A stretch of DNA of 64,000 bases from Niabella agricola (GTDB lineage: Bacteria; Bacteroidota; Bacteroidia; Chitinophagales; Chitinophagaceae), in contig NZ_JAJHIZ010000003.1 of the NCBI RefSeq assembly GCF_021538615.1, positions 992,001 to 1,056,000 of the forward strand, given 5' to 3'. Position 1 is the stretch's first letter. The number at the start of each line of letters is the position of its first letter. This document shows positions 16,023 to 25,053 of the stretch, piece by piece. The notes under the pieces are model-generated. The model saw nothing but the letters and a program-made list of their open reading frames with translations, made no database searches and had not been told where the DNA came from. A program made the position numbers and the translations under genes.

Positions 16023-16562
16023 TTATTTTTTTGCAAGCACCGAAAGCATCACCGTTACTTTATCCGCCATGGTAATACTGCTCCTGCCGATCTTATAATC
16101 GAGCCGGTTCAATGAAAAATTAGCAGTAAATAAGTATCCGCCGTCGGCAGGTTTGGCTATAAAATCGAATTTAATGGCTTTAGAAATGCCGTGCATGGTC
16201 AGCATTGCTTCCGCATAGTAGATATTCCCCTGTTTGGGCAGGATGCGGGTAGATTGAATGCGAATCTCCGGATATTGTGCCGCGTCGAAAAAATCAGCCT
16301 GTTTCAGGTGATTGTCGCGTCGCTGGATATTGGTATTAACTGTATTCACATCTACGGTTACGTCAAAGGAGCTCTTGCTCCAGTCGGCTGTATTGACATG
16401 GATCATTCCTTTTAATCCCTGAAAACTGCCATCTACATCCACTCCCATATTCTTGATTACAAATCCAACCTTGCTTTCCGCTTCCACCGGTTTTAAAGAT
16501 TGCGCCTGCAGCACATTGTTGCATATAACCGCTGCAATCAGCAATAGCATCGTTTTTCCCAT
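16023..16562 (-). CDS. YceI-family periplasmic lipid-binding protein
   Basis: A 179 aa secreted protein with a signal peptide (MGKTMLLLIAAVICNNVLQAQ) followed by a YceI lipocalin-like beta barrel that typically binds isoprenoid or amide lipids. Typical features are AESKVGFVIKNMGVDVDGSFQGLKG near the N-terminus (here AESKVGFVIKN and GVDVDGSFQGLKG), the HLKQADFFDAAQYPEIRIQS block and the closing LNRLDYKIGRSS. It lies 16 bases upstream of the DUF4105 start and 18 bases downstream of the CoA-binding gene, so the three probably form one minus-strand transcript. Confidence 0.88.
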   Translation of the reverse strand: MGKTMLLLIAAVICNNVLQAQSLKPVEAESKVGFVIKNMGVDVDGSFQGLKGMIHVNTADWSKSSFDVTVDVNTVNTNIQRRDNHLKQADFFDAAQYPEIRIQSTRILPKQGNIYYAEAMLTMHGISKAIKFDFIAKPADGGYLFTANFSLNRLDYKIGRSSITMADKVTVMLSVLAKK

Positions 16563-16580
16563 AGCTTTCCAGTTTTATAT

Positions 16581-16943
16581 TTAAAATTGATTGGTTGTTA
16601 ACAATACCAGGGTACAGGCTTCCACCGGTTCAATGCCCTGTTGTTTTGCTTTTGCGGCCAGTGCCTCATTTTCCGCGCCCGGGTTAAAAATGATCCGCCG
16701 GGGATGCAGTTTCAAAATATAATCTTCATATTGCTGCTGATGCGCAGGATTCAGATAAAGCGTTACCGTGTCCACCCCTTTTTCATCCGTTTGCTCCTTT
16801 TGTATTGTCACATCACCAATCCGGCCCTCCCGCTTGCCGATGGCCACCACCTCATGGTTATGTGCCCGCAACCGTTTAACAGCCATATTGCTGTAGCGCG
16901 CCGGATTTTCAGAAGCCCCCAGTACAATTGTTTTCTTGTTCAT
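16581..16943 (-). CDS. CoA-binding domain protein
   Basis: A 120 aa single-domain Rossmann protein of the CoA_binding_2 (YccU-like) family. The opening KKTIVLGASENPARYSNMAV is the nucleotide- or CoA-binding loop; RLRAHNHEVVAIGKREG and YLNPAHQQQYEDYIL follow, and IIFNPGAENEAL is the conserved C-terminal signature. These proteins bind CoA but no reaction is established. It precedes the YceI gene by 18 bases on the same strand, probably as the first gene of that short operon. Confidence 0.85.
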   Translation of the reverse strand: MNKKTIVLGASENPARYSNMAVKRLRAHNHEVVAIGKREGRIGDVTIQKEQTDEKGVDTVTLYLNPAHQQQYEDYILKLHPRRIIFNPGAENEALAAKAKQQGIEPVEACTLVLLTTNQF

Positions 16944-17023
16944 ACGTTTTCTTCTCCATATAATAGAACAGGCTGCTCCTTTAAAGGTTGCAGCCCGTTC
17001 TGTTTATTTGACGATCCTTTTGC

Positions 17024-18664
17024 TTATACCAGCATCCGGAGCGGTTCTTCCAGCAACTGCTTCAGGGTTTGAAGGAAGGCGGCGCCGGTAGCACCGTCCA
17101 CCACCCGGTGATCGCAGGTAAGAGTCACTTTCATAATATTGCCAATCCCGATCTGTCCGTTTTTCACAACAGGCACTTCATTGATCGCGCCTATAGCCAG
17201 GATACAAGAGGCCGGAGGATTGATGATCGCTGTAAATTCTTCTATTCCAAACATCCCCAGGTTAGAGATCGTAAAGGTATTTCCTTCCCAGTCTGAGGGT
17301 TGCAGTTTTTTATTCTTTGCTCTTTGAGCAAAATCTTTCACTTCACCTGCAATCTGAGATAACGATTTGGTGTCAGCGAAACGCACGACTGGAACCAACA
17401 GACCATCTTCCACAGCTACTGCTACCCCAATGCTTACATGATGGTTTACACGGATGGATTCTCCCATCCAGCTGCTGTTGATGGCAGGATGCTTTTTCAA
17501 TGCCAGGGCACAGGCTTTCAGTACCATGTCGTTAAACGAGATTTTGTTGGTGGAAACCTCATTCATCTGGGCACGGCTGGCTACAGCCTTATCCATATTG
17601 ATTTCCATAGTGAGGTAAAACTCCGGAGCGGAGAATTTCACTTCAGAAAGCCGGCGGCTGATGGTTTTACGCATCTGCGAAACCGGAACGTCTTCGAAGC
17701 TTTCCTGTCCGGCGGGAGCTGCCGCCGCTGCAGGAGCAGTTGCGGGCGATGAGGCCTTGCTTTGTGCCGCCGCCGGTTGATAGTTATCAATATCGGATTT
17801 AATGATCCTTCCATTATCGCCGCTTCCTTTTACCTGGCTCAGGTCAACACCTTTTTCGGCTGCCAGTTTTTTTGCCAGCGGCGATGCTTTTATACGCCCG
17901 TCACCGGAAGCAACCGGAACTGCAGCGGCTTCAGGGGCCGGTGCTGCGGCCTGTGCCTCAGGGCCAGCACTTGCCGTTTCGGTCGCCGCAGGCGCCGCGC
18001 CGCCACCTTTTACAGCAGCAACGATCGCATTTACATCTACTTTACCGGCGTCCCCGATGATGCACAGCAGGTCGTTCACCTGGATCTTCTCCCCTTTAGC
18101 CGCTCCCTGGTAAAGCAATGTTCCGTTCTTATAGCTTTCCAGTTCCATAGTGGCCTTATCGGTTTCGATCTCCGCCAGCAAATCACCTTTTTTAACCGGA
18201 TCTCCGATATTTTTTGCCCAGCTGGCGATCACGCCTTCGGTCATGGTATCGCTCAAACGGGGCATCAGCACCACTTCTTCCATTTTTGATACATCCAGGG
18301 CCGGGGTTGCCGCAGCCTGTGATTCTTTCGGGGTTTCGTTGGGCGCCTCAGCAGCCGGGGCCGTATTTTTTGCAGCAGGAGCGGCATTACCACCATTTCC
18401 TCCAAGCAGGCCGGAAATATCTTCACCAGCCTCGCCTACTATTGCCAACAGGTCATCTACCTGTAATTTACTTCCTTTGGGGCCACCTAAGTGGAGGATC
18501 ACTCCATCTTTATAGCTTTCCAGCTCCATAGTGGCTTTATCTGTTTCAATCTCCGCCAGCAAATCGCCTTTTTTTACGGGATCTCCTACTTTTTTATGCC
18601 AATCTGCGATAACTCCTTCAGTCATGGTATCACTCAATCGGGGCATTAATATCTTCTCGGCCAT
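17024..18664 (-). CDS. pdhC: Pyruvate dehydrogenase complex E2 (dihydrolipoamide acetyltransferase)
   Basis: Transfers acetyl groups from E1-bound lipoate to CoA in the pyruvate dehydrogenase complex. The 546 aa protein has two N-terminal lipoyl domains, each with the lipoylated lysine in ETDKATMELESY (about residues 43 and 173), joined by Ala/Pro-rich linkers. A peripheral subunit-binding domain follows (KASPLAKKLAAEKGVDLSQV, ending GRIIKSDI), then the catalytic domain with DHRVVDGATGAAFL (about 516), whose His and Asp are catalytic. The two lipoyl-coding segments are clearly similar at DNA level. E1 and E3 genes are not adjacent. Confidence 0.94.
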   Translation of the reverse strand: MAEKILMPRLSDTMTEGVIADWHKKVGDPVKKGDLLAEIETDKATMELESYKDGVILHLGGPKGSKLQVDDLLAIVGEAGEDISGLLGGNGGNAAPAAKNTAPAAEAPNETPKESQAAATPALDVSKMEEVVLMPRLSDTMTEGVIASWAKNIGDPVKKGDLLAEIETDKATMELESYKNGTLLYQGAAKGEKIQVNDLLCIIGDAGKVDVNAIVAAVKGGGAAPAATETASAGPEAQAAAPAPEAAAVPVASGDGRIKASPLAKKLAAEKGVDLSQVKGSGDNGRIIKSDIDNYQPAAAQSKASSPATAPAAAAAPAGQESFEDVPVSQMRKTISRRLSEVKFSAPEFYLTMEINMDKAVASRAQMNEVSTNKISFNDMVLKACALALKKHPAINSSWMGESIRVNHHVSIGVAVAVEDGLLVPVVRFADTKSLSQIAGEVKDFAQRAKNKKLQPSDWEGNTFTISNLGMFGIEEFTAIINPPASCILAIGAINEVPVVKNGQIGIGNIMKVTLTCDHRVVDGATGAAFLQTLKQLLEEPLRMLV

Positions 18665-18851
18665 TACCTATTTTATTTTCGCCGAAATTAAGATAAAATG
18701 ATGAATTTGCAGGAAAAGATCCCCAGCTTTTAATGGAAGTGCAGAGGGGTAAAGCAGGAACACTACACCGCTCTGTCGGACACTCAGCCAAGATTCTATT
18801 TTTTCATACGCAACCATTTCCTTAATTTGGCTCGTCTGTACAATGCATTGA

Positions 18852-19508
18852 ATGGAAATGAAAAAAACAGCTTTAACAGTATTGACGGGAATCTTGTTAA
18901 GTACCGCAATTTGGGGGCAGAAAAAACTGACTGAGGCTACGATTTATTACGATATTGTGATCAATACGAACAGCAGTAAACCCGGTAAGGCAGATATGAT
19001 GGATGGAGCGACCAGCGTTACTTACCTGAAGGGAAATGCCGGCCGGTCGGATATGATCAGTTCGCTGGGCACGCAGTCCGTTATTTTTGACGGCAAAACC
19101 GGCAGCGCTACCATTTTAACCAGTTACGGGGAGCAAAAGTTTATGAAACAGCTAACCCCGGACGACTGGAAGGATCATAACAAAAAGTACGAGAACATCA
19201 CCTACACTATTGAAAACGAGTTCAAAACCATCGCTAATTATAATTGTCAGAAGGCTGTTGGCAAATTGAGCGACGGCACCACATTTACCGTTTATTTTAC
19301 TAAGGACCTGATTCCGGTAAATACAGCATTCCTGTATATGAATAAAAATCTGCCCGGCCTGGTAATGGAGTATGAAGCTACTGACGGTAAAACAAAAGTG
19401 ACCAATACCGTTTCGAGTATTGATTTCGGAGCCGTGCCCATGTCCAAATTCGATCTCCCGGAATCCGGGTACCGGTTGATCCCCTACAATGATAAAAGCA
19501 AAAAGTGA
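18852..19508 (+). CDS. GLPGLI-type secreted protein
   Basis: A 218 aa protein with a signal peptide (MKKTALTVLTGILLSTAIWG, from either the ATG at 18852 or 18858). The mature part alternates strands, includes NEFKTIANYNCQKAVGKLSD with its conserved Cys, FTKDLIPVNT, and then KNLPGLVMEYE, a variant of the GLPGLI motif that names this Bacteroidota family of unknown function. The matched features are the central Cys-Lys-A element, the motif, and the overall length. It stands alone; a strong hairpin terminator follows the stop. Confidence 0.7.
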   Translation: MEMKKTALTVLTGILLSTAIWGQKKLTEATIYYDIVINTNSSKPGKADMMDGATSVTYLKGNAGRSDMISSLGTQSVIFDGKTGSATILTSYGEQKFMKQLTPDDWKDHNKKYENITYTIENEFKTIANYNCQKAVGKLSDGTTFTVYFTKDLIPVNTAFLYMNKNLPGLVMEYEATDGKTKVTNTVSSIDFGAVPMSKFDLPESGYRLIPYNDKSKK

Positions 19509-19513
19509 TCCTA

Positions 19514-19542
19514 TAAAAAAAGTGCCTCCTGGCACTTTTTAG
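19514..19542 (+). terminator. Rho-independent terminator
   Basis: AAAAAAGTGCC-TCCT-GGCACTTTTT: a perfect short stem with flanking A and T runs six bases after the stop of the GLPGLI-type gene. Its symmetry lets it also serve the convergent rhodanese gene. Confidence 0.8.
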
Positions 19543-19566
19543 TTTTATCAGTAACGAAACAATGCT

Positions 19567-19875
19567 TTATTGTCCGAACGCATCCTGCCAGGCCAGCACG
19601 CCGCCTTCTACATTCACGGTATTCTTAAAACCCATTGAGTCCAGCAAGATGCAGGCCGCGGCACTCCGTTTTCCGCTACGGCAGTGAATGATCACCTCCT
19701 CTTCTTTTAAAGATTCCAGTTCATCCAACTCCATGTTTTGAATGTTTCCCAGCGGAATCAGTTTTCCGCCAATATTATATTCTTCGTATTCTGCCGGTTC
19801 TCTTACATCGATCAGGTTGATTTTTTCACCATTGTCGAGTCTTTTTTTAAGCTCCTGAACAGTAATCGTATTCAT
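19567..19875 (-). CDS. Rhodanese-like domain protein
   Basis: A single rhodanese domain of 102 aa (MNTITVQELKKRLDNGEKI). It contains LIDVREPAEYEEYNIGGKLIP and the active-site loop IIHCRSGKRSAAAC with the catalytic Cys, shown here as LIDVREPAEYEEYNIGG and HCRSGKRSA. Such stand-alone proteins carry sulfur in thiol or tRNA thiolation chemistry; the partner is unknown. The ATG at 19875 is chosen because the longer reading runs back into the PASTA gene and has no similarity. It lies 28 bases downstream of the PASTA-domain gene. Confidence 0.88.
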   Translation of the reverse strand: MNTITVQELKKRLDNGEKINLIDVREPAEYEEYNIGGKLIPLGNIQNMELDELESLKEEEVIIHCRSGKRSAAACILLDSMGFKNTVNVEGGVLAWQDAFGQ

Positions 19876-19903
19876 ATTTCTGTATTTTAAAGTGATCAAA
19901 CGA

Positions 19904-20742
19904 TTATTCCGGTGTTCCGGGTGTGTCTTTTTGCAGCGAGTCGCCCTTATTACCACCGCCGGTAGAGTCTACCACCGGGCGTTCTACGCTCAGCCATATA
20001 TCCACGATCTGTCCCGGCCGTATCGATTGCGCATTGCCATCTACATCAAAGCGCTCCGGATTCTGCCGGTATATAAATGCAGCCGCAGTATCCGTTATCC
20101 CCCCGGAGGTAATCACAGATCCAACCCCGATCCCTTTGCCATCCAGCAGCGCTTTTGCGTCCGCATAAGTAAGCCCTACCAGGTTGGGCACCAGGAAGGA
20201 GGCCCCCAGCCCGCTGCCGATCACCAGGTCAACCCTTGACCCCTGTCTTATTTTGGCCCCCGGCTGGATGGCCACACCGTTATAAAGCTGTTGCAACACG
20301 GTATTTTTTGCAAAATCAGGTTTAAAAGTAGTATCGCCCAGTTTCAGCCCCATATTATTCAGGGTAAATTCAGCGCTTCTCAGGCTATAACCAACAATAT
20401 TGGGCATTTCTACTAACGGAGGTTCCGCCCGGTTAATGGTGAGGTATACGGTTCTATTGGACTTCACTACCTCATATTCATCGGGCACCTGGCGCACGAT
20501 CTGCAATGGCTTTAAGGTATCATTAAAGATGCTGTCCTGTACCACCAGTTCAAAGCCCGCATCAGCCAGTATTTTTTCCGCCTGGGCAAGGGTTTTGCCC
20601 AGCAACGGGGGAACGGTTTTAGCATCATTGTGATGGGTAAGCCATCCCAGTGAAAGAATTACGATTGAAAAACCGCCAGCGCCAGAACAATCCCCGCCAG
20701 TATGTTTATCCAAAGTGGTCTTCTTGTTATAAAACGAAACAT
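19904..20742 (-). pseudogene. PASTA-domain membrane protein, apparent single-base frameshift
   Basis: A PASTA protein of about 279 aa if repaired. The natural start is at 20742: MFRFITRRPLWINILAGIVL begins a membrane anchor of the usual Bacteroidota type. That frame hits a stop after AVFQS, while the rest (ILSLGWLTHHNDAKTVPPLLG and onward, 19904-20713) continues in the next frame. Restoring one base in the 5-base homopolymer at 20668-20672 joins them as AVFSIVILSLGW. Three PASTA repeats follow, with motifs like VPPLLGKTLAQAEKIL, MPNIVGYSLRSAEFTL and VPNLVGLTYADAKALL. It lies next to ddl, a usual partner. The break is more likely sequence error than decay. Confidence 0.78.
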
Positions 20743-20784
20743 GTGTTGATTATTCTCGGTAAATATAGGATAATTCGGCTATCG

Positions 20785-20830
20785 GCTTTGAAATTTGAAA
20801 ATGTGGGATGACTGAGAAACCGAATCATCC
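20785..20830. repeat. Short intergenic repeat fragment
   Basis: AAATTTGAAAATGTGG at 20791-20806 is identical to 38883-38898 in the intergenic repeat copy B. It sits between the PASTA gene and ddl. Confidence 0.5.
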
Positions 20831-20835
20831 AGACT

Positions 20836-21819
20836 TTAAAAACACTCCTCCACCAGAAGACTGTAAAAATCGGTAAGACTTCCCCCCGCAGCGGCCACCT
20901 GCTGCGGTACGATGCTGGCCGCGCTTTGACCGGGAATGGTATTTACCTCCAGCATATAGGGCCGGGCTTCTGCTTCATTATAGATAAAATCGATCCGGAC
21001 CACTCCCCGGCAGTTAAAGACCTCGTATACTTTCCTCGCAGCAGCCCGTACTTTTTCGGCAATCGCTTCATCGACTAATGCCGGAGTCACCTCGGTAGAT
21101 TTACCTTCATACTTGGCTTCAAAATCGAAAAATGACTGGCCGTCATGCGCCTTTACTTCCGTCAGCGGAAGTACATGGATAGCGCCGTTTGCCTTATAAA
21201 CGCCTACGGTAAATTCCCGCCCCGAGATCATTTGCTCTATCAGCACCTGGCTGTCTTCCCTGAACGCTTTTGCAACAGCGGCTTCCAGTTCAGCAGCCTC
21301 CTGTACTTTACTCATCCCGATACTGGATCCCCCGTTATTGGGTTTTACAAACACCGGCAGCTTTAGCTGTTCCAGTATCGTGGCAGCCGGTACCGGTGTA
21401 TGGGCAAACAGGTGCATGGAATTGGCCACACCAATTCCCGCCATTTTGGCCACCGCTACGGCATACCGCTTATTAAAGGTAATGGCAGAGCTGGCGGCAT
21501 CACAGCCTGTATAAGGAATGCCCAGCATATCAAAGTACCCCTGGAGTTTCCCGTCTTCTCCGGGCGTTCCATGCATTCCGATCAGTACGGCGTCGAACCG
21601 GATCTTTTGATCATTCTCCACAATGGAAAAATCATCTTTTGCAACGGCAGATTTTTGTCCGGCCTGATCTGTATAAAACCATCCTTCCGGATTAATGTCT
21701 ATCACATACACCTCGTACTTTTCACGGTCAAGGTGCTTTTCAATCGTAGCGGCGCTTTTATAGGAAATCACCGACTCCCCGGAAAGCCCTCCTGTTACCA
21801 ACGCGATCGTTTTCTTCAT
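20836..21819 (-). CDS. ddl: D-alanine--D-alanine ligase
   Basis: Makes D-Ala-D-Ala for peptidoglycan using ATP. The 327 aa ATP-grasp enzyme has the N-terminal GGLSGESVISYKSA, the substrate stretch HGTPGEDGKLQGYFDMLGIPYTG (seen as HGTPGEDGKLQG and GIPYTG), the lid/ATP region VKPNNGGSSIGMSKV, the GREFTVGVY block and the C-terminal catalytic YMLEVNTIPGQS with Mg-binding Glu and Asn. The length is slightly short but normal for Bacteroidota. The neighbouring PASTA protein fits a cell-wall context. The gene is intact, although both flanking genes carry frameshifts. Confidence 0.95.
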   Translation of the reverse strand: MKKTIALVTGGLSGESVISYKSAATIEKHLDREKYEVYVIDINPEGWFYTDQAGQKSAVAKDDFSIVENDQKIRFDAVLIGMHGTPGEDGKLQGYFDMLGIPYTGCDAASSAITFNKRYAVAVAKMAGIGVANSMHLFAHTPVPAATILEQLKLPVFVKPNNGGSSIGMSKVQEAAELEAAVAKAFREDSQVLIEQMISGREFTVGVYKANGAIHVLPLTEVKAHDGQSFFDFEAKYEGKSTEVTPALVDEAIAEKVRAAARKVYEVFNCRGVVRIDFIYNEAEARPYMLEVNTIPGQSAASIVPQQVAAAGGSLTDFYSLLVEECF

Positions 21820-21877
21820 ATTATCCGTTAAAGAACAGGATACGCCAAACGCTCCTGCTGTATCATTCTTTTGGAGA

Positions 21878-22225
21878 TTATAAATGTAATTTTTCTTTTT
21901 TAGCCAGTAACTCTTCTACCGTTTCCTGGTACATTTCATCGGGAACACAGCAGTCTACCGGGCAAACCGAGGCGCACTGCGGCTCTTCATGAAACCCCTG
22001 GCACTCGGTACATTTATCCGGAACAATATAGTAGGTATCGTCGCTGATGGGTGCATTTTTAAAGTGCGCATCCACCACATTCCCATTAACAGTTTAAATT
22101 CACCTGTAACTGTATTTTCCATCAGAGATGGTCCATTCCACCCCGCCCTCATAAATAGCATTGTTCGGACACTCCGGTTCACAGGCTCCACAATTAATGC
22201 ACTCTTCTGTTATTTTTATAGCCAT
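21878..22225 (-). pseudogene. 4Fe-4S dicluster ferredoxin, two compensating frameshifts
   Basis: A 7Fe or 2[4Fe-4S] ferredoxin of 115 codons from the ATG at 22225. The first cluster motif is ECINCGACEPECPNNAIYEG in frame one. Reading then shifts after ISDG into [10 protein letters not shown], and back again to [19 protein letters not shown], followed by the second cluster region [20 protein letters not shown]. One extra A near 22100 and one missing A near 22086 explain both shifts and leave the overall length a multiple of three. Such ferredoxins are essential electron carriers in this phylum, so sequence error is the likelier cause. It is divergent from the acyl-CoA reductase gene. Confidence 0.8.
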
Positions 22226-22295
22226 ATTCGAATAATTATAATTTGAATGAACGTATGCTGTAACGCTTTATTTTGTACAAAATTAATCATTGAAG

Positions 22296-23293
22296 ATGAC
22301 ATTATTGCAACGCATCCGTTTATTAACCAAATTGGGTGTTTATATGCAGGAGGACAGCGACGAATGGCAGGCGGTAAAAGAACGGGCCTTCCGCAACAAC
22401 GGCTGGTTTTTACCGGAGTTTATTGACGGGCGGTACAAAATATTACAGTAGCTTTTTTACAGGAGCCGGTATTAAAAAATGGACAAACAGCTATCCGAAG
22501 CTGGAACAGATCAGCACACTCCCAGGCTTGTAGGTTTGGTAATGGCCGGTAATATCCCCCTGGTAGGCTTTCATGATCTTTTGTGTGTGTTTATTGCCGA
22601 CACAAATGCCTGATCAAGGCCTCCTCAAAAGAAAATTCTTATTCAGCACCTGGTGGCAAAAATGATTGCTGGGAGCCGGAACTGACTTCATGGATCCGGT
22701 TCGAACCTTGCTAAAGGCTGCGACGCCTATATTGCCACAGGGAGTGATAATACAGCCGGCTATTTTGATTATTACTTTGCAAAATACCCGCACCTCATCC
22801 GTCGTAACCGCACTTCTGCAGCGGTACTTACAGGCAGGGAAACACCGGAAGAACTGAATGCATTGGCAGACGATGTATTTCTTTACTTCGGCATGGGATG
22901 CCGGAACGTAACCAAGATCTATGTGCCCGAGCAATACGACTTTGAGCCACTGCTGCAGGTGTTTAAAATACGATTACCTGGCGGAAGTGCATAAGTACAA
23001 GAACAACTACGATTATAACCTTGCCCTGCACTTGCTTAACAAGCGTTTTTATATGAGCACGCCGGCATTGTTGCTGGTAGAAGACGCCGGATTGTTTTCT
23101 CCCGTAAGCCAGCTCAACTATGCGTTTTACAGCAATAAGTCCAACCTGGTTGGGGAGCTTGTCAATAATCCATCTGTTCAATGCATCGTTGGCCACGATT
23201 GTATGCCCTTCGGACAGGCCCAGTGCCCGGCCATTAACCAGTATGCAGATGGTGAAGACACGCTTGCATTCCTGCTTTTCTTTGAACGGATGA
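22296..23293 (+). pseudogene. LuxC-type acyl-CoA reductase, about ten single-base indels
   Basis: The pieces of one protein of about 335 aa are present in order but scattered over all three frames: MTLLQRIRLLTKLGVYM (from 22296), AVQNITVAFLQEPVL, KWTNSYPKLEQIS, LVMAGNIPLVGFHDLL, GCDAYIATGSDNTAGYF, DDVFLYFGMGCRNVTK with the likely active-site Cys, and STPALLLVEDAGLF; the last frame would end LLSLNG at 23293 after one more shift. Eight shifts are each explained by one missing base in a short homopolymer. The codons remain sensible in every piece. The family reduces fatty acyl-CoA to aldehyde in LuxC; its Bacteroidota role is unknown. In this phylum it commonly neighbours this ferredoxin. Confidence 0.78.
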
Positions 23294-23457
23294 TCAACGG
23301 CAACGCAGTTGCCGGCAACAGTGCGTGCCCGGGGAATTTTCAAAGTACGAAGACTTTAGTAAAAGTTTGTTAAACTGACTGACAGAACTTCCGAATATGC
23401 GGCACAGTTTGTTACTTTGTACCTGCAAGGCATAATTTTTGAAAACGAAATTTTTAA

Positions 23458-25032
23458 ATGAATCGTAAAATGAAATTGAAACAAATTCTTTTGGTGATTG
23501 TGGTAAGTATGCTCTCTGCCTTTGCAGGCGTTTTTCTTTATGGAAAATTTGCACGCAATGGCGCCAGCACTACCGGGTTACCGGTAGATGGAAAATTGCC
23601 GGCCAACTATGCCAGTTTCTTTGACAATAAAGGCAATGCGGCGGAACCTACGGATTTTACAAAAGCAGCGGAATCAGCGATTCCTGCTGTGGTGCATATC
23701 AAAACAAAGATCCCCGCAAAAAAGCTCGATAATAACCTGCCTAACAGAGGCCGAACGGGGGATCCTTTTGAAGACTTTTTTGGCGACATGTTTGGCCTGG
23801 GCCCGCAGATTCGCCCGGAACAACGCGCATCCGGCAGTGGTGTAATCATCAGCCAGGACGGCTATATTGTTACCAATAACCACGTGGTTTCTGATGGCGC
23901 TGATGGAGTGGCCTCGGAAATAAAAGTAACCCTGAACGAAGGGCGCAAGACCTATACCGCAAAAGTGGTTGGACGCGACCCCAGCAGCGATATCGCTGTT
24001 TTAAAAGTTGAGGCAAATAACCTTCCATATATGATCTATGGTAACGTAGATGACGTAAAACTGGGGCAATGGGTGCTGGCAGTAGGTTATCCATTTAACC
24101 TGGAAGCAACGGTTACTGCCGGTATCATTAGTGCCAAAGGGCGCAGCATCGGTATTAACGGACAACAAAGCATGTCGCCTGTTGAATCATTTATACAAAC
24201 AGATGCGGCGGTAAACCAGGGCAACAGTGGTGGTGCGCTGATCAATACCAACGGGCAGCTGGTAGGTATTAACTCTGCCATACTGGCACCAAGCGGTACT
24301 TATGCTGGCTATTCCTTTGCGATTCCCGTAAATATTGTAAAAAAAGTGGTAAATGACATCATCAAATATGGCGATGTAAAGCGTGGCTACTTAGGCATCA
24401 GCTATTTTGATGAGCAAAAGACCCCGGGTGAAAATGAGCGCCGTCTGAAACAGGCCGGCCTGCAAGGCGGAGATGGAGTGTATGTACTAGAGGCTCCCGA
24501 TGGCGGCGGTGCGTCCAAAGCCGGTGTCAAAAAAGGCGACATCATCACCAAGGTGAATGGTACGCCGGTTGCTTCGGGCCTGCAAATGTCGGGAATCATT
24601 GCCAGTGCACAACCGGGAGATAAGGTAAGGCTCACCTACCTGAGGGGTGGAAAAGAAGCGAATGCTGATGTAACGCTTTCCGACAAGCCGAGTGTGAGCA
24701 AGCTGACCAGTGCCGATCAGATTGCCGACCAGTTGGGTGTGGAACTGGCAAATGTAGAGGCAAAACGCGCTGAGCAATTGCGCATCAATGGTGGGGGTGT
24801 TGAGATTAAAAACATCCGTCCCAATGGATTGCTGAGCAAGAGCAGAATCGACAAAGGCTTTATCATCACTGCGGCTAACGGTCAGCGGGTAAAATCAATT
24901 GAAGAACTGGCAAAGGTCCTGAGCAGCAGCCGGAGCAGCAAAGTGGAACTGGAAGGTATCTATCCCGGCTACAGCGGACTGTATTCTTACCAGATCAATC
25001 TGGACGGGGATGATGACTCCGGTGCGTTCTAG
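23458..25032 (+). CDS. HtrA/DegP-family serine protease
   Basis: A 524 aa envelope protease for damaged proteins. An N-terminal membrane anchor (about residues 6-28) precedes a trypsin-like domain with the catalytic triad His in VTNNHVVSDG (about 141), Asp in SSDIAVLKV (about 177) and Ser in NQGNSGGALIN (about 255). Two PDZ domains follow, near residues 300-400 (GYLGISYFDEQ, GVKKGDIITKVNG) and 420-515 (IDKGFIITAANGQRV). An in-frame ATG at 23470 is an alternative start. A TTACTTTG element at 23412-23419 could be its -7 box. A strong hairpin terminator follows the stop. Confidence 0.94.
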   Translation: MNRKMKLKQILLVIVVSMLSAFAGVFLYGKFARNGASTTGLPVDGKLPANYASFFDNKGNAAEPTDFTKAAESAIPAVVHIKTKIPAKKLDNNLPNRGRTGDPFEDFFGDMFGLGPQIRPEQRASGSGVIISQDGYIVTNNHVVSDGADGVASEIKVTLNEGRKTYTAKVVGRDPSSDIAVLKVEANNLPYMIYGNVDDVKLGQWVLAVGYPFNLEATVTAGIISAKGRSIGINGQQSMSPVESFIQTDAAVNQGNSGGALINTNGQLVGINSAILAPSGTYAGYSFAIPVNIVKKVVNDIIKYGDVKRGYLGISYFDEQKTPGENERRLKQAGLQGGDGVYVLEAPDGGGASKAGVKKGDIITKVNGTPVASGLQMSGIIASAQPGDKVRLTYLRGGKEANADVTLSDKPSVSKLTSADQIADQLGVELANVEAKRAEQLRINGGGVEIKNIRPNGLLSKSRIDKGFIITAANGQRVKSIEELAKVLSSSRSSKVELEGIYPGYSGLYSYQINLDGDDDSGAF

Positions 25033-25053
25033 CAAATATTCTTATATATCCCC

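Noticed and set aside
17762..18289. Several plus-strand readings opposite the pyruvate dehydrogenase E2 gene
   Set aside because: They arise from the Ala/Pro-rich linkers and lipoyl repeats on the opposite strand and have no start context or motifs.
19876..19956. N-terminal extension of the rhodanese protein
   Set aside because: It runs into the PASTA gene and the internal ATG gives a complete domain.
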